NCBI RefSeq assembly: GCF_001676055.1
Contig: NZ_LZEX01000011.1
Span: 1-64,000, forward strand
Source of the DNA: Morganella psychrotolerans
GTDB taxonomy: Bacteria > Pseudomonadota > Gammaproteobacteria > Enterobacterales > Enterobacteriaceae
Direction: 5' to 3'
Length of the DNA: 64,000 bases
The position numbers and the translations under genes are program-made. The notes under the pieces were generated by a model. The model ran no database searches and was not told where the DNA came from. It saw only the letters and a program-made list of their open reading frames with translations. Below, one piece after another: positions 9,211-21,249 of the stretch. Each line of letters opens with the position of its first letter. The first letter of the stretch is position 1.

Positions 9211-10611
9211 ATGCAACAGAACCAGTTTGACGCAATTGTCATCGGCTCCGGTCCGGGCGGCGAAGGTGTGGCAATGGGGCTTGTAAAACAGGGAAAACGC
9301 GTTGCCGTTGTTGAACGCTACAACAATGTCGGCGGCGGTTGCACCCATTGGGGCACCATTCCTTCCAAAGCGCTGCGCCATGCCGTCAGCCGTATTATCG
9401 AATTTAACCAGAATCCGCTGTACAGTGATAACTCCCGGATTCTGAAATCCTCTTTTTCTGACATTCTGGCACACGCCGGACGCGTGATAACCCAGCAAAC
9501 CGGAATGCGCCGCGGTTTTTATGAGCGCAACGGCTGCACCATGTTCTATGGCGAAGCTGCATTTACAGACACCGGTGATATCCGTGTCCGTTATGCGGAC
9601 GGCAGCTGTGATATTCTCAGCGCAACTCACACTATTATCGCCACCGGCTCCAGACCTTACTGCCCGCCGGATGTGGATTTCAGTCACCCCCGTATCTATA
9701 ACAGTGACACTATTCTCTCTCTGACACATGAACCGCGCCATGTCATTATTTATGGTGCCGGTGTGATTGGTTGTGAATACGCCTCTGTTTTTCGCGGGCT
9801 GAGTGTAAAAGTGGATTTAATCAATACCCGTGACCGGTTGCTGGCGTTTCTTGACCAGGAGATGTCAGACGCGCTGACTTATCATTTCTGGAACAATGGC
9901 GTGGTTATCCGTCAGAACGAAGAATATGAGCGGATTGAAGGCACGGATGACGGTGTGATTGTTCACTTCCGCTCCGGCAAAAAAGTAAAAGCAGACTGTC
10001 TGCTCTATGCCAACGGACGAACCGGTAATACGGATGGTCTGGGGCTTGAGCATGTCGGGATCAGTGCCGACAGCCGCGGGCTTATCAGTGTTAATGATAC
10101 CTATCAGACCAGTAATCCGGCGGTTTATGCGGTCGGGGATGTGATCGGCTACCCGAGTCTTGCCTCTGCAGCTTATGATCAGGGGCGGATTGCTGCCCGT
10201 GCTATCACCCATGATGGCGATGCACCGCTGCATCTGATTGAAGATATCCCGACCGGTATTTACACCATCCCGGAAATCAGTTCTGTCGGAAAAACCGAGC
10301 AGCAACTGACTGCGATGAAAATTCCGTATGAAGTGGGCCGGGCGCAGTTCAAACATCTGGCGCGGGCACAAATTGCCGGTCTGGATGTCGGCAGCCTGAA
10401 AATATTGTTCCACCGCGATACCCGCCAGATCCTCGGCATTCACTGCTTCGGCGAGCGGGCGGCAGAAATTATCCATATTGGTCAGGCAATTATGGAACAA
10501 AAAGGGGAAGGTAATACGCTCGATTATTTCGTGAATACCACCTTTAATTACCCGACCATGGCGGAAGCTTACCGTGTTGCCGCCCTTAACGGACTGAACC
10601 GGTTATTTTAA
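9211..10611 (+). CDS. sthA: Soluble pyridine nucleotide transhydrogenase SthA (UdhA)
   Basis: Cytoplasmic FAD enzyme that moves hydride between NADPH and NAD+, mainly to re-oxidise excess NADPH. The start at 9211 ([10 protein letters not shown]) gives 466 residues, exactly the E. coli length; an upstream Met at 9187 is in frame but lacks homology. Visible are the FAD motif [10 protein letters not shown], the family segment [15 protein letters not shown] in place of the usual redox disulfide, a second nucleotide fold [12 protein letters not shown] and the C-terminal dimer domain. It converges with oxyR, overlapping by 4 bp. Confidence 0.97.
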   Translation: MQQNQFDAIVIGSGPGGEGVAMGLVKQGKRVAVVERYNNVGGGCTHWGTIPSKALRHAVSRIIEFNQNPLYSDNSRILKSSFSDILAHAGRVITQQTGMRRGFYERNGCTMFYGEAAFTDTGDIRVRYADGSCDILSATHTIIATGSRPYCPPDVDFSHPRIYNSDTILSLTHEPRHVIIYGAGVIGCEYASVFRGLSVKVDLINTRDRLLAFLDQEMSDALTYHFWNNGVVIRQNEEYERIEGTDDGVIVHFRSGKKVKADCLLYANGRTGNTDGLGLEHVGISADSRGLISVNDTYQTSNPAVYAVGDVIGYPSLASAAYDQGRIAARAITHDGDAPLHLIEDIPTGIYTIPEISSVGKTEQQLTAMKIPYEVGRAQFKHLARAQIAGLDVGSLKILFHRDTRQILGIHCFGERAAEIIHIGQAIMEQKGEGNTLDYFVNTTFNYPTMAEAYRVAALNGLNRLF

Positions 10612-11519
10612 ACCGGCAGTTCCTGCTGATAATACGCACACATTTTTGCACGGATCGCTTCTGCCAGTTGGCTGTAACGGCTGCGCAGCGGCGAGCCGGG
10701 ACGATAAACCAGAATCACTTCACGGAAAGGCTCCGGCTCAGAGCAGGAGAGATAACACACGCCATCGCGTTTATGCTCCGGTGGAATAGCCAGATCCGGC
10801 AGTAAAGTGATCCCGCTGCCCGCCGCAACCATATTGCGCAACGTTTCCATGCTGGTTGCCCGGAAATGGGTATCTTCTTTCGCACCCGCCTGAAAACAGA
10901 ACCCCATTGCCTGGTCACGCAGACAGTGTCCGTCTTCCAGCATCAGCAATTTTTCACCCGCCAGCTCATGCATTTCCACATCCTGTCGTGCCGCCCACGG
11001 ATGATCATCATAAACCGCCAGTTTCATCGGCTCATTAAACAGCGGCTCTTCAATAAATGCGCCGGTTTCTTTCACTCTTGCCAGTATCGCGCAATCGAGC
11101 TTTCCGCTGTCGAGTTGCGCCAGCAACTGTTGCGTTTGTGCTTCATGAAGATACATTTCAAGTTTCGGCCAGAGCCGGTGCAGCTCAGGGATAATATGCG
11201 GCAGCAGATACGGTGCAATAGTCGGGATCAGCCCGATATGCAGCGGACCGGCCATGCTTTCGCCCTGAAGTGAGGCCATTTCTTCCAGAATTTTCACTTC
11301 ACGCAGAATGGTCCGGGCCTGATCCACCAGCAACATACCCTGCTGGGTAAATAAGACTTTGCGGCTGGTTCGCTCCAGCAGCATCACACCCAGCTCATCT
11401 TCCAGTTTTCTAATCTGTCCGCTCAGGGTCGGCTGGCTGACGTGACATGCATCAGCCGCCCGGCGAAAGTGATTATGCTCTGAAAGTGCAACCAGATATT
11501 CCAAATCCCGGATATTCAT
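10608..11519 (-). CDS. oxyR: Hydrogen-peroxide sensor OxyR
   Basis: LysR-family regulator activating peroxide defence genes. The 303-residue product has an N-terminal winged helix-turn-helix (residues about 1-60) with [19 protein letters not shown]. Both redox cysteines are present at Cys199 (DGHCLRD) and Cys208 (GFCFQAG), the same numbers as in E. coli, so peroxide sensing should be intact. The gene is a monocistron converging on sthA. Confidence 0.97.
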   Translation of the reverse strand: MNIRDLEYLVALSEHNHFRRAADACHVSQPTLSGQIRKLEDELGVMLLERTSRKVLFTQQGMLLVDQARTILREVKILEEMASLQGESMAGPLHIGLIPTIAPYLLPHIIPELHRLWPKLEMYLHEAQTQQLLAQLDSGKLDCAILARVKETGAFIEEPLFNEPMKLAVYDDHPWAARQDVEMHELAGEKLLMLEDGHCLRDQAMGFCFQAGAKEDTHFRATSMETLRNMVAAGSGITLLPDLAIPPEHKRDGVCYLSCSEPEPFREVILVYRPGSPLRSRYSQLAEAIRAKMCAYYQQELPV

Positions 11520-11630
11520 GCCTGTATCTCCGTCTGCGATTAATAGATAAAATCAATTGATATCCATCATAACGCAACTAAATTGTTAGTCGAGTCTAAA
11601 TCGCAGTACCGGCAACGGATAAGAAAATAC

Positions 11631-12839
11631 CTATTCAGTTTGTGTGGTATATCTCTTTATCTTGTTAGTTCTCATTAACTTATACGAGAGTACGACGGTT
11701 AATCCGGATATTGCAATATATACACCGGCATAGGTCAGATTAAACCCTACCAGGTAACCGATAATTAACGGGGTTAATCCGCCGATAACGGTTGATGATA
11801 CGTTATATCCGACACTGAGTGTTGTGGTATGCCCTTTTACAATACAAGCGCTGACTGATGACAAAGTGCATGACAACATAGATGCATTCATCGTCAGAAT
11901 CAGCTGAGCAAAAATAACTAACCAGACAGACTGGCTGCTCAGTAAAAAATAGAGCGGAATGGAAAGAAGCACAACTCCGGATACACCTATTTTAAATACT
12001 CTTTCAGCTGAGCTGTATTTATCCGTTAGCCAGCTACAGATAAACATACAAAATAAATATAAACCCGACGATAAGATTCCATAAATCTCCTGCAGTGCCT
12101 CAGCTTGTATATGCGTTTTCATCAGAGATGATGACATATTACAGGAGTAAAAAACCGCTGAACCGGGAACGGTCATAAAAAATATAATTATCGTCTGCCG
12201 AATATTTATCCGTTTTTTCCATTCCGGACTGACCGCCAGTGTTGGTAACCGGCTACGGAACCAAAAACTCATAAGAATGTTAATCACCCCGAGAAATAAC
12301 GGAATTCGCCAGCCAAATGTCTGCATCACAACCGGATCCAGTATTTTTTCCAGCGATAATACCAAACCAAGTGACACAATAACTCCGAGTACCGAACTGC
12401 CGACAATCAACCCTGATAACCGTGAGTGTTCATTTTCTTTGGCTGTACTAAACAGATAAGTGACCAGAGCCGGATTTTCTCCGGCGAAGCTGAACGAAAT
12501 CACCATCTGTAATACTAAAATAGCCACCGGGGTATACCCACCCAATATATGTATTGGTAATAATGCCATACATAGTGTTGCGGTTCCTGTAATCAGGCTG
12601 GTGAGTATTAAGGCTGATCTTTTTCCTCGTTTATCCGCATAACGCCCGATAATATAACCACCGACAGGACGAGTCAGAAAACGCAGTGCAAATATTCCCC
12701 AAACCATTTCTGTTGCGGATTCATAACCCTGTTTCTCAAGCTCTGCACTAAGGTAAACTGAAATAGCGGCAAAAACTGCAATATCATAATATTCCAATGC
12801 ATTCCCTGCCACGGCTCCCAGCCGATATCTCCATTTCAT
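11631..12839 (-). CDS. MFS transporter of the metabolite:H+ symporter (MHS) family
   Basis: A 402-residue, 12-helix transporter. The N-terminal GNALEYYDIAVFAAI and the loop FLTRPVGGYIIGRYADKRGKR, split across helices 2-3, are typical of MHS members such as ProP, ShiA and citrate or ketoglutarate permeases. The substrate cannot be read from sequence. It lies 82 bp downstream of, and in the same direction as, a LuxR-type regulator, so the pair may form a regulated uptake unit. The pair is absent from this position in E. coli, where oxyR and argH are adjacent, so it looks acquired. Confidence 0.8.
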   Translation of the reverse strand: MKWRYRLGAVAGNALEYYDIAVFAAISVYLSAELEKQGYESATEMVWGIFALRFLTRPVGGYIIGRYADKRGKRSALILTSLITGTATLCMALLPIHILGGYTPVAILVLQMVISFSFAGENPALVTYLFSTAKENEHSRLSGLIVGSSVLGVIVSLGLVLSLEKILDPVVMQTFGWRIPLFLGVINILMSFWFRSRLPTLAVSPEWKKRINIRQTIIIFFMTVPGSAVFYSCNMSSSLMKTHIQAEALQEIYGILSSGLYLFCMFICSWLTDKYSSAERVFKIGVSGVVLLSIPLYFLLSSQSVWLVIFAQLILTMNASMLSCTLSSVSACIVKGHTTTLSVGYNVSSTVIGGLTPLIIGYLVGFNLTYAGVYIAISGLTVVLSYKLMRTNKIKRYTTQTE

Positions 12840-12921
12840 TCCCTGCTTCCTTTATTTTGCTATATACGGGCTACCGGACAGCCCGTATTGTTATTGCATT
12901 ATTTTTTATATTGATAATCTT

Positions 12922-13749
12922 TTACGGTAAATTAACTAACGTGTCTAAACAGGCCAGCGTGATACCATTTTCTTTCAGTGCATTAAATACACCGCCGGAA
13001 GATGCATGAGGACAGCCTAATTTTTCTTTTATACGCTGAATACGTTTATGCTCTGAGGCTTCAGAACAGCCCTGAACAGCACTGATTTCTTTTATTTTAC
13101 GATGGGATAGTAAAAGCCGGATGGTAAGAATTTCTTTACGGGTAAAACGGATATTACCGAAGCGCATATATTGATGAACATCTAATAAGTCTGTAGGATT
13201 ATTTTCTACGGTGTTAATTTCATCAGAACCCTGTCTGATTTCAGGTCGCAGCGGTAATATTAATTCTTCATTTCTCTTCCAGATACGTCCGGCGTAATCA
13301 GATATAACCGGCTTCCATTTATATACGTCCATCATATCTGCGACAGATAATACCCCTCCCGCATTGATAGACATCAATTCCAGCGTATCGCCGTACTTCA
13401 TACAAAAATCAACTTTAAATGCATTGTTTTTTACATTTTTCAGTATATTAGTAAAATTATCAGCGTAATTATTCCAATACTGAATCCCTATATTCAGCCT
13501 TTCATTTAATAATAAATCAAAATCTTCTCCCCAATACTTTAAAACCCATTCATAGTCACTGGATAGGATTGAACTTGTTTTATCTTTAACATTAATCACC
13601 GTATAATTAATGCCGATATTATCCCAATCAAAATATTTTGAAAAATCATCCACAAGATTACCACACGCATTTTCAAGCGCAGCACTTTTAATATCCATAT
13701 TATTTCCTATGCAAGTAAACACACGACCATCTGGCTTTATGTTTATCAT
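12922..13749 (-). CDS. LuxR-type helix-turn-helix regulator, unknown signal
   Basis: A 275-residue protein. The C-terminal 75 residues (about 198-270) form a LuxR-like DNA-binding domain (RFTRKEILTIRLLLSHRKIK, then EISAVQGCSEASEHKRIQRI). Residues 1-195 have no recognised sensor motif, but are rich in aromatic and acidic residues, as in orphan or autoinducer-type LuxR proteins. Codon use is AT-rich compared with oxyR and argH, suggesting transfer. It is upstream of, and co-directional with, the MHS transporter, and divergent from the Ner-like gene. Confidence 0.65.
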   Translation of the reverse strand: MINIKPDGRVFTCIGNNMDIKSAALENACGNLVDDFSKYFDWDNIGINYTVINVKDKTSSILSSDYEWVLKYWGEDFDLLLNERLNIGIQYWNNYADNFTNILKNVKNNAFKVDFCMKYGDTLELMSINAGGVLSVADMMDVYKWKPVISDYAGRIWKRNEELILPLRPEIRQGSDEINTVENNPTDLLDVHQYMRFGNIRFTRKEILTIRLLLSHRKIKEISAVQGCSEASEHKRIQRIKEKLGCPHASSGGVFNALKENGITLACLDTLVNLP

Positions 13750-13902
13750 AGTAAAATGAAAATTAAAACACTCAATTTACCCGCATTTTAATTTTTAATA
13801 TTTAACCTATCCTTTTAATGTCTATATTAACATCACTAATTATCATGATATTTAATTCTTATTACATTAAATTTAAATTCATTAATTGAGAAAATAATAA
13901 AT

Positions 13903-14133
13903 ATGAACAGACAACAAGATTGGCATCCCGCAGATATTATTGCAGCAATACGAAAAAGAGGAACAACACTGGCGGCGTTATCACGAAATGCCGGTTTAAG
14001 TGCATCAACACTGAGTAATGCACTGGCGCGGCGCTGGCCTAAGGGAGAGAAAATTATTGCAGATTTTCTGAATATATCGCCTGCTGAAATCTGGCCTTCG
14101 CGTTACCTGTATAAAATAAGCCGATGGCCATAA
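13903..14133 (+). CDS. Ner/Nlp (SfsB)-like small DNA-binding protein
   Basis: A 76-residue helix-turn-helix protein of the phage Mu Ner / E. coli Nlp (SfsB) family. It has the family landmarks DWHPADIIAAIRKRG, SASTLSNALARRWPKGE and EIWPSRY. It stops soon after the last motif, shorter than E. coli Nlp (about 92). E. coli Nlp is reported to affect maltose genes, but no such role can be inferred here. An RBS is not obvious. It sits alone between the LuxR-type gene and the argH terminator. Confidence 0.75.
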   Translation: MNRQQDWHPADIIAAIRKRGTTLAALSRNAGLSASTLSNALARRWPKGEKIIADFLNISPAEIWPSRYLYKISRWP

Positions 14134-14135
14134 AC

Positions 14136-14174
14136 AAAAATGCCCGAATCACATCATATTATGTGATTCGGGCA
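14136..14174 (-). terminator. argH (arg operon) terminator
   Basis: A near-perfect hairpin (TGCCCGAATCACAT with ATGTGATTCGGGCA, 14141-14174) is followed on the minus strand by TTTTT, so it ends the leftward argCBGH transcript. It may also stop the Ner-like gene. Confidence 0.9.
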
Positions 14175-14186
14175 GAAAAGCAGAAA

Positions 14187-15566
14187 TTACACTAATCCGG
14201 TGCGGATTTTTGCCTCACTGACGGCAGCGGCAACCTGTGCCTGTGATACTCCGCCTTTTGCACAGCGCTTTGCCAGGCAGGATTGCAGTGAGAGAATGTT
14301 ATACACATCCAGCTCAATCACCGGGCTGTATTTTTGCAGATCAGTGAGTGGCATCTCTTCCAGTGCCAGACCTTTTGCTATCGCGCCAACCACTACTTCA
14401 CCGACAATATGGTGCGCCTCACGGAACGGAATACCTTTTGCCACCAGGTAATCAGCCAGTTCAGTGGAATTAGCATAGCCCTGTTTGGCCGCTTCTTCGC
14501 AACGCGGACGTTTTACCTGAATATCTTCCAATACTAATGCTGCCATATGCAGACAGTCCAGCCAGGTGTCGAGTGCATCAAACAGCCCTTCTTTGTCTTC
14601 CTGCATATCTTTGTTATAGGCCAGCGGCAGACCTTTCAGTGTCATCATCATGCCGCTCAGCGCACCCTGCACCCGCCCGCATTTACCACGGATAAGCTCA
14701 AGGGCATCCGGGTTCTTTTTCTGTGGCATCAGGGAAGAGCCGGATGTCACGCGATCAGACAGCTCAATAAATGCCGCTTCGCCGCTGTTGAAGAAAATCA
14801 TATCTTCCGCGAAACGGGAAAGGTGCACCATACTGATGGCGGCATCACTTAGTAATTCCAGTACATGGTCGCGATCAGATACGCTGTCGAGACTGTTGCG
14901 TGTTGCACCGGCAAAACCCAGCCAGTCCGCAAGCTGATCACGGTCAATCGCATACGCCGTTCCTGCCAGTGCGCCGGAACCGAGCGGGCTGTAATCAAAC
15001 CGCGCCAGTGCATCGCGCACACGGCTTTCATCCCGCACCAGCATTTCGCTGTACGCCAGGCACCAATGTGCAAACGTAACCGGCTGCGCACGCTGTAAAT
15101 GCGTGTAGCCCGGCATTACGGCATCCTGATTCTGCTCTGCGGTCAGTACCAGCGCCTGCTGAAATTCCTGCAATGCCGCTAAAATCTGTCCGACGGCCGC
15201 TTTGCACCACAGTTTTAAATCGGTTGCGACCTGGTCATTACGGCTGCGCCCGGTATGGAGTTTTTTCCCCAAATCACCGACTTTGCCGATAAGTTTACCT
15301 TCCACCCAGCTGTGGATGTCTTCCGCATCACTGCTGAGAATGGCTCGGGGATCTGCCTGTACTTCTGCCAGCAGTTCATTCAGTGCCTGCTCCAGCGCCG
15401 CCTGCTCCTGTACTGTCAGTACATTGACGGTCACCAGCGCTTTCGACCACGCGACCGAGCCGGTGATATCCTGCTCCGCCAGACGATAATCGAATCTCAG
15501 TGAGTCGTTGAATTGTTTGAACCGTTGATCGGCTTCCTGACTGAAACGTCCGCCCCAGAGTGCCAT
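14187..15566 (-). CDS. argH: Argininosuccinate lyase ArgH
   Basis: Last step of arginine synthesis: argininosuccinate to arginine plus fumarate. The 459-residue product has the fumarase/aspartase-superfamily signature [12 protein letters not shown] (about 280) and the N-terminal MALWGGRF of enterobacterial ArgH. It is the final gene of an argC-argB-argG-argH operon. A short ERIC element lies in the 147-bp gap to argG. Confidence 0.97.
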   Translation of the reverse strand: MALWGGRFSQEADQRFKQFNDSLRFDYRLAEQDITGSVAWSKALVTVNVLTVQEQAALEQALNELLAEVQADPRAILSSDAEDIHSWVEGKLIGKVGDLGKKLHTGRSRNDQVATDLKLWCKAAVGQILAALQEFQQALVLTAEQNQDAVMPGYTHLQRAQPVTFAHWCLAYSEMLVRDESRVRDALARFDYSPLGSGALAGTAYAIDRDQLADWLGFAGATRNSLDSVSDRDHVLELLSDAAISMVHLSRFAEDMIFFNSGEAAFIELSDRVTSGSSLMPQKKNPDALELIRGKCGRVQGALSGMMMTLKGLPLAYNKDMQEDKEGLFDALDTWLDCLHMAALVLEDIQVKRPRCEEAAKQGYANSTELADYLVAKGIPFREAHHIVGEVVVGAIAKGLALEEMPLTDLQKYSPVIELDVYNILSLQSCLAKRCAKGGVSQAQVAAAVSEAKIRTGLV

Positions 15567-15590
15567 ACTCTTTCCCTTTTATTTTTTGAT

Positions 15591-15650
15591 ATACCCTTAT
15601 TCATTCAAACTGCAGGTTCGTTGCCTGCATCCTGAATGACGTCGGGTATA
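15591..15650. repeat. Short internally deleted ERIC (IRU) element between argG and argH
   Basis: A 60-bp element begins ATACCCTTATTCATTCAAAC and ends ATGACGTCGGGTATA. Its ends pair as inverted repeats and match the ends of the 126-bp ERIC at 35388, with the ERIC centre missing. It would be transcribed as a hairpin within the arg operon mRNA. Confidence 0.85.
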
Positions 15651-15713
15651 AATTATATAGATAGCAAAATATTGCCTGCACGTCCCTGTGCATAAAATCC
15701 CTGTTTTTACTGA

Positions 15714-16937
15714 TTATTTCTGTTCTTTCAGCGCACGGATCCGTGAGGAGAGCGAGTACAGACGGATAAAGCCGCCCGCGTGGCTGTGATCGTAAACCTC
15801 ATCTTCGCCGAATGTCGCAAACTCTTCTGAGTAAAGACTGTTCGCCGATTGCTTCTGAATCGCCGTGACCTGACCTTTATACAGTTTCAGTACCACTTCG
15901 CCGCTGACATCTGCCGCCAGTGAATCCGCTGCCGCCTGAATAGAGTGACGCAGCGGCGCAAACCAGCGTCCGTCATACACCACATAAGACATTTCCAGAC
16001 CAATCTGCTGACGCCATTTGAAACAGTCACGGTCGAGGATAATTTCTTCCAGCCCGCGCAGTGCTGCCATCATAATGGTGCCCCCCGGGGTTTCATAACA
16101 ACCACGGGATTTCATACCCACCAGACGGTTTTCGATAATATCGATACGCCCGATGCCGTGTTTCGCACCCAGTGTATTCAGTGCATCCAGGCAGTTAAAC
16201 GGTGACAACGCTTTGCCGTTCACGCCGGTCACTTCGCCCGCTTTGATGGTCACAGTCACCAGTTCAGGCTCATCCGGCGCATCCTGTGCATCAACCGTCC
16301 ACACCCAGCAATCTTTATTTGAGACATTCCACGGGCTTTCCAGCACGCCGCCTTCGGTGGAGATATGCCAGGCATTCTCATCACGGCTGTAGATTTTTTC
16401 CAGTGATGCGGTAGTCGGGATATTACGGACTTTCAGATAATCCAGCAGTGCTTCACGGGAACGCAAGTCCCACTCACGCCATGGTGCAACCACTTTCAGT
16501 TGCGGAGCCAGTGCGGTATAAGTGCCTTCAAAACGCACCTGATCATTACCTTTACCGGTCGCACCATGTGCCAGCGCATCTGCACCTAATTTCAGCGCAA
16601 GCTCTACCTGGGCTTTGGCGATAATCGGACGCGCCATAGACGTACCCAGCAGATATTTACCTTCATACAGCGCGCCGCTTTTCAGCACCGGATAAACATA
16701 ATCTTTGATAAATTCTTCACGCAGATCCGCCACATAGCAGGATGATGCACCGGAAGCGAGCGCCTTTTCTTCCACGCCTTCCAGATCTTCCGCGCTCTGA
16801 CCGATATTGGCGACAAATGCCACCACTTCGCAGTCATCGTAATGCTCTTTCAGCCACGGAATGATCGCTGATGTATCCAGACCGCCGGAATAAGCCAGTA
16901 CGATTTTTTTAATGCCTGTTTTCTTTGCCTGTGTCAT
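15714..16937 (-). CDS. argG: Argininosuccinate synthase ArgG
   Basis: Condenses citrulline and aspartate with ATP. The ATP-PPase motif AYSGGLDTS (about 14-22) and the family segments [13 protein letters not shown] and [14 protein letters not shown] are present. At 407 residues this is the short form common in Vibrio, Bacillus and many others, not the 447-residue E. coli form, and it lies inside the arg operon, whereas E. coli argG is unlinked. It starts 12 bp after argB as read. Confidence 0.96.
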   Translation of the reverse strand: MTQAKKTGIKKIVLAYSGGLDTSAIIPWLKEHYDDCEVVAFVANIGQSAEDLEGVEEKALASGASSCYVADLREEFIKDYVYPVLKSGALYEGKYLLGTSMARPIIAKAQVELALKLGADALAHGATGKGNDQVRFEGTYTALAPQLKVVAPWREWDLRSREALLDYLKVRNIPTTASLEKIYSRDENAWHISTEGGVLESPWNVSNKDCWVWTVDAQDAPDEPELVTVTIKAGEVTGVNGKALSPFNCLDALNTLGAKHGIGRIDIIENRLVGMKSRGCYETPGGTIMMAALRGLEEIILDRDCFKWRQQIGLEMSYVVYDGRWFAPLRHSIQAAADSLAADVSGEVVLKLYKGQVTAIQKQSANSLYSEEFATFGEDEVYDHSHAGGFIRLYSLSSRIRALKEQK

Positions 16938-16949
16938 TACCTTGTCCTT

Positions 16950-17759
16950 TCAACATATGTTATCCGCCGCAGCGGGATGATCCTGATTACGCGGAGATCC
17001 GCGTGCCGATGCTTCGCCATCGAATAATTGGTGCAATTGGTCTGCATGCCGCCAGGAGGCGATATCAACCGGACGCCCCAGTGTTTCTGCGGCTTCCAGC
17101 GCGGCATTCACTTTGACAATCATGCCGTCCGTGATAATGCCGTCATCAATAAGTTTCTGTGCGTGCTCACCATCCAGCGCGTTAATTTTCTGCCCTTTAC
17201 CATCAAGAATGCCGCTGACATCAGAAAGCAGTACCAAATCCGCCCCGAGAGTTTTGGCGATAGCGGTCGCCGCCTGGTCTGCATTTACATTCATCAGCCG
17301 CCCGTCATCTGTGATACCTATAGAGCTGATGATTGGCAAAAAACCGCCGCCCAGCAGGGTATTGAGTAAAACAGGATTGCCCGGTTGCGCCAGCCCGACA
17401 TGTCCGAGCTCATCATTGAGTTGCGTGACACTGACACTCTGACCATCCCCGAGACATAACCCGACGCCATTGAGCTGATAACGGGTTGCCCACGCCAGCA
17501 GAGTTTTGTTTGCCGTGCCCGCCAGCGCACCGCAGATGATATCTATCTGATCCGCCGGGGTAACACGCAGTCCCTGTTTTTTCACCACCGGTAACTGTAA
17601 TTTTGCCATCAGTTCATCCACCACACAGCCGCCGCCGTGTACAATCACAAGTGCGCGGTCATGTGATGCGCGGTATGCCGCCAGTGCGGTAAATAAACGC
17701 CCGAGAGCTTCTTCGCTGTCCAGTAACACGCCGCCTAACTTGATGACTAAGGGTTCCAT
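16950..17759 (-). CDS. argB: Acetylglutamate kinase ArgB, with a frameshifted C-terminus
   Basis: Phosphorylates N-acetyl-L-glutamate. Family motifs are present: [13 protein letters not shown] at the N-terminus, [19 protein letters not shown] and the conserved [11 protein letters not shown]. The start is set at MEPLV (17759), with a better-spaced GGA site than the Met two codons earlier. After LFDGE (about 17013) the frame runs on into a 17-residue non-homologous tail. In the adjacent frame the sequence reads IGTRISA then stop (16987-16989), the expected ArgB ending. One lost A (GAAAGC read as GAAGC near 17010-17015) would explain this. Only the last few residues are affected. Confidence 0.92.
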   Translation of the reverse strand: MEPLVIKLGGVLLDSEEALGRLFTALAAYRASHDRALVIVHGGGCVVDELMAKLQLPVVKKQGLRVTPADQIDIICGALAGTANKTLLAWATRYQLNGVGLCLGDGQSVSVTQLNDELGHVGLAQPGNPVLLNTLLGGGFLPIISSIGITDDGRLMNVNADQAATAIAKTLGADLVLLSDVSGILDGKGQKINALDGEHAQKLIDDGIITDGMIVKVNAALEAAETLGRPVDIASWRHADQLHQLFDGEASARGSPRNQDHPAAADNIC

Positions 17760-17801
17760 TTTCATTTTCCGTCAGATAAATGTTTGATAAATTCTGTCAG
17801 C

Positions 17802-18812
17802 TCACTGTGGCAGCAGAGACAGTGTTTCATTAAAGCCAAAACGAATATTCATGCACTGAACAGCTTGTGCCGCGGCACCTTTAAGCAGGTTATCTTCCGT
17901 ACCGACCACAATCAAATGCTCACCCTGCACAGCAAAGCCCAGATCACAAAATGGTTGTCCGACCACACCTTTCAGCGCCGGAACACCTTTGTCATACAGA
18001 CGCACTAACGGTTTATCGTCATACGCCTGATGAAATGCCTCACTTATCTGTGCCGCCGTTACACCGCTTTTCAGTTTGCAGGTGATGGTCGCCAGAATTC
18101 CCCGCTTAAAGTTGCCGAGATGCGGGGTGAAAATCACCTGAGTGCCCAGGTGTGCGGCAATTTCCGGCTGATGACGATGTGTAAATAAACCATAAGGTTG
18201 CAGGCTCACTTCGCAGAAATTGCTGCCTAATGCCGCTTTCCGTCCTGCTCCGCTGACACCGCTGGTGGCGTTAATTACCGGCCACTGAGTCAGATCCAGC
18301 AATTCATTTTCCAGTAATGGTTTCAGGGCTAACTGAGAAACGGTCGGATAACACCCCGGTACTGCAATCAGTTGTGCTTTACGGATTTTGTCACCCGCCC
18401 ACTCCGCCAAACCGTACACCGCCTGTGCTAATAACGCGGTATGTTTGTGTTCAAATCCGTAGTATTGTGGATAAAAATCATCCTGCTGAACGCGGTAAGC
18501 ACCTGAAAGATCAAATACCACGCATCCGGCAGCCAGGAAGATTGGCACAAGGTCATGACTGACTTCATGTGCGGTTGCCAGAAAAACCACATCGGCTTTT
18601 TGTGCTGCCGCCTGCGGGTCAGTTAACGGCTCAATGGGTAAATCCACCAGACCTTTGAGCTGCGGATGTAAATCCGAAAAACATTTACCGGCATCCGTAC
18701 TGTTGGCAGAAACCATCAGGCCGGTCAGTTCCGTCTGCGGGTGGCGTTGGATATACGCGGCAAGCTCTGCGCCGGTGTATCCGCTGGCCCCGATAATCAG
18801 TGTTTTCAACAT
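17802..18812 (-). CDS. argC: N-acetyl-gamma-glutamyl-phosphate reductase ArgC
   Basis: NADPH-dependent reduction of N-acetylglutamyl phosphate. The 336-residue product has the N-terminal dinucleotide fold ([12 protein letters not shown]) and the catalytic Cys154 in [10 protein letters not shown]. First gene of the leftward argCBGH operon, divergent from argE across a 97-bp region with two ARG boxes. Confidence 0.97.
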   Translation of the reverse strand: MLKTLIIGASGYTGAELAAYIQRHPQTELTGLMVSANSTDAGKCFSDLHPQLKGLVDLPIEPLTDPQAAAQKADVVFLATAHEVSHDLVPIFLAAGCVVFDLSGAYRVQQDDFYPQYYGFEHKHTALLAQAVYGLAEWAGDKIRKAQLIAVPGCYPTVSQLALKPLLENELLDLTQWPVINATSGVSGAGRKAALGSNFCEVSLQPYGLFTHRHQPEIAAHLGTQVIFTPHLGNFKRGILATITCKLKSGVTAAQISEAFHQAYDDKPLVRLYDKGVPALKGVVGQPFCDLGFAVQGEHLIVVGTEDNLLKGAAAQAVQCMNIRFGFNETLSLLPQ

Positions 18813-18845
18813 AAGTCATCTTCACCTTGTACCTGAAACACAAAC

Positions 18846-18884
18846 AATGTATTTTTATTCACATAAACTGCATGAATATTGATA
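18846..18884. promoter_or_regulatory. Paired ARG boxes (ArgR operator) between argC and argE
   Basis: Two 18-bp boxes are separated by exactly 3 bp, the spacing used by hexameric ArgR: 18846-18863 (AATGTATTTTTATTCACA) and 18867-18884 (ACTGCATGAATATTGATA). Each half site matches TGAAT or ATTCA at 4 or 5 of 5 positions. They should repress argCBGH and argE together when arginine is abundant. Confidence 0.85.
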
Positions 18885-18909
18885 CTATTATGGATAAAGG
18901 CTGTCAACA

Positions 18910-20070
18910 GTGAATATTAAATTACCTGCATTTATTGAGATTTATCGTCAGCTGATTGCTGCACCTTCCATCAGTTCGACAGAGTCTGAGGCGGATCAAA
19001 GCAACGGGACGGTTATTAATTTATTAGCCGCCTGGTTTGAAACCCTGGGATTTGATGTTGAAGTTCAGCCGGTGCCGGAAACCCGGGGGAAATTCAATCT
19101 GTTAGCCAGTATGGGTGACGGTGAGGGCGGATTATTACTGTGCGGCCATACCGATACCGTGCCGTTTGATGAAGGGCGCTGGAGCAAAGATCCCTTCACG
19201 CTGACAGAGCAGGACAACAAGCTCTACGGGTTGGGTACCGCAGATATGAAAGGGTTTTTCGCGTTTATCCTTGATGCGGTACGTAATATTAACGTGCGTG
19301 ATTTACAGCATCCTTTGTATATCCTCGCGACCGCGGATGAAGAGACAACCATGGCCGGCGCGCGCTATTTTGCCGCGAATGCAGCTATCCGCCCGTCTTT
19401 CGCTATTATCGGCGAGCCGACCTCGCTGCAACCGGTTCGCGCACACAAAGGGCACCTTTCCAATGCTATCCGTATTACCGGGCAGTCAGGCCACTCCAGT
19501 GATCCGGATCGTGGCGTGAATGCCATTGAGCTGATGAATGAATCAATCACGCATCTGATGGGTCTTCGTAATCAGTTGAAAGAAAAATTTAATAACCCGG
19601 CCTTTGTTATTCCGTATCCGACCATGAACTTTGGTCATATTCACGGTGGTGATGCAGCAAACCGGATTTGTGGCTGCTGTGAATTACATATGGATATCCG
19701 CCCGCTGCCGGGCATGACGCTCAGTGATATTGATGAGATGCTGAATGCAACACTGGAGCCGGTCAAACAGCGCTGGCCGGGACGTCTGGCGATTGAAGCA
19801 CTGCATGAGCCGATTCCGGGCTATGCCTGCCCGACGGATCACAAAATGGTCGGGGTGATTGAAAACCTGCTCGGAGAGAAAGCGCAGACAGTGAATTATT
19901 GTACTGAAGCGCCGTTTATTCAGGATCTCTGCCCGACACTGGTGCTCGGTCCCGGGTCAATTGAGCAGGCGCATCAGCCTGATGAGTTTCTCGATACCCG
20001 TTTTATTGAGCCAACCCGCGAACTGCTGACCCAACTCGTTACCCATTTCTGCCTGAAAACGGCTGAGTAA
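18910..20070 (+). CDS. argE: Acetylornithine deacetylase ArgE
   Basis: Zinc M20-family deacetylase releasing ornithine from N-acetylornithine. The 386-residue product has metal-ligand motifs GHTDTVPFD (about 79-87), [16 protein letters not shown] and GEPTSLQP. It initiates at GTG; the translated start [15 protein letters not shown] matches E. coli ArgE. It is transcribed rightward from the shared ArgR-controlled region. Confidence 0.96.
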   Translation: MNIKLPAFIEIYRQLIAAPSISSTESEADQSNGTVINLLAAWFETLGFDVEVQPVPETRGKFNLLASMGDGEGGLLLCGHTDTVPFDEGRWSKDPFTLTEQDNKLYGLGTADMKGFFAFILDAVRNINVRDLQHPLYILATADEETTMAGARYFAANAAIRPSFAIIGEPTSLQPVRAHKGHLSNAIRITGQSGHSSDPDRGVNAIELMNESITHLMGLRNQLKEKFNNPAFVIPYPTMNFGHIHGGDAANRICGCCELHMDIRPLPGMTLSDIDEMLNATLEPVKQRWPGRLAIEALHEPIPGYACPTDHKMVGVIENLLGEKAQTVNYCTEAPFIQDLCPTLVLGPGSIEQAHQPDEFLDTRFIEPTRELLTQLVTHFCLKTAE

Positions 20071-20200
20071 CCTTCTCTGCGGACAGCATTGCCTGTCCGC
20101 ATCTTTATCCCATCATGAATTTTCTTCATCATCTTATTGCGAAAACCTCACCCGCACTGTGTCAATTAATGGTTGACGTTTAACCGATCCATCCCTTAAT

Positions 20201-20232
20201 CTACATCCAGACGTCTAAACGTATAGACATTC
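20201..20232. promoter_or_regulatory. MetJ operator (met boxes) upstream of metF
   Basis: Four consecutive 8-bp met boxes: CTACATCC, AGACGTCT (perfect consensus, 20209-20216), AAACGTAT and AGACATTC. Tandem arrays of this type bind MetJ with S-adenosylmethionine as corepressor. Confidence 0.85.
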
Positions 20233-20253
20233 AAATAATCACGTGCCGGAACA

Positions 20254-21249
<996 letters not shown>

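Noticed and set aside
14100-14133. Frameshift at the end of the Ner-like gene
   Set aside because: An alternative frame exists but would run through the argH terminator; the short ending is acceptable.
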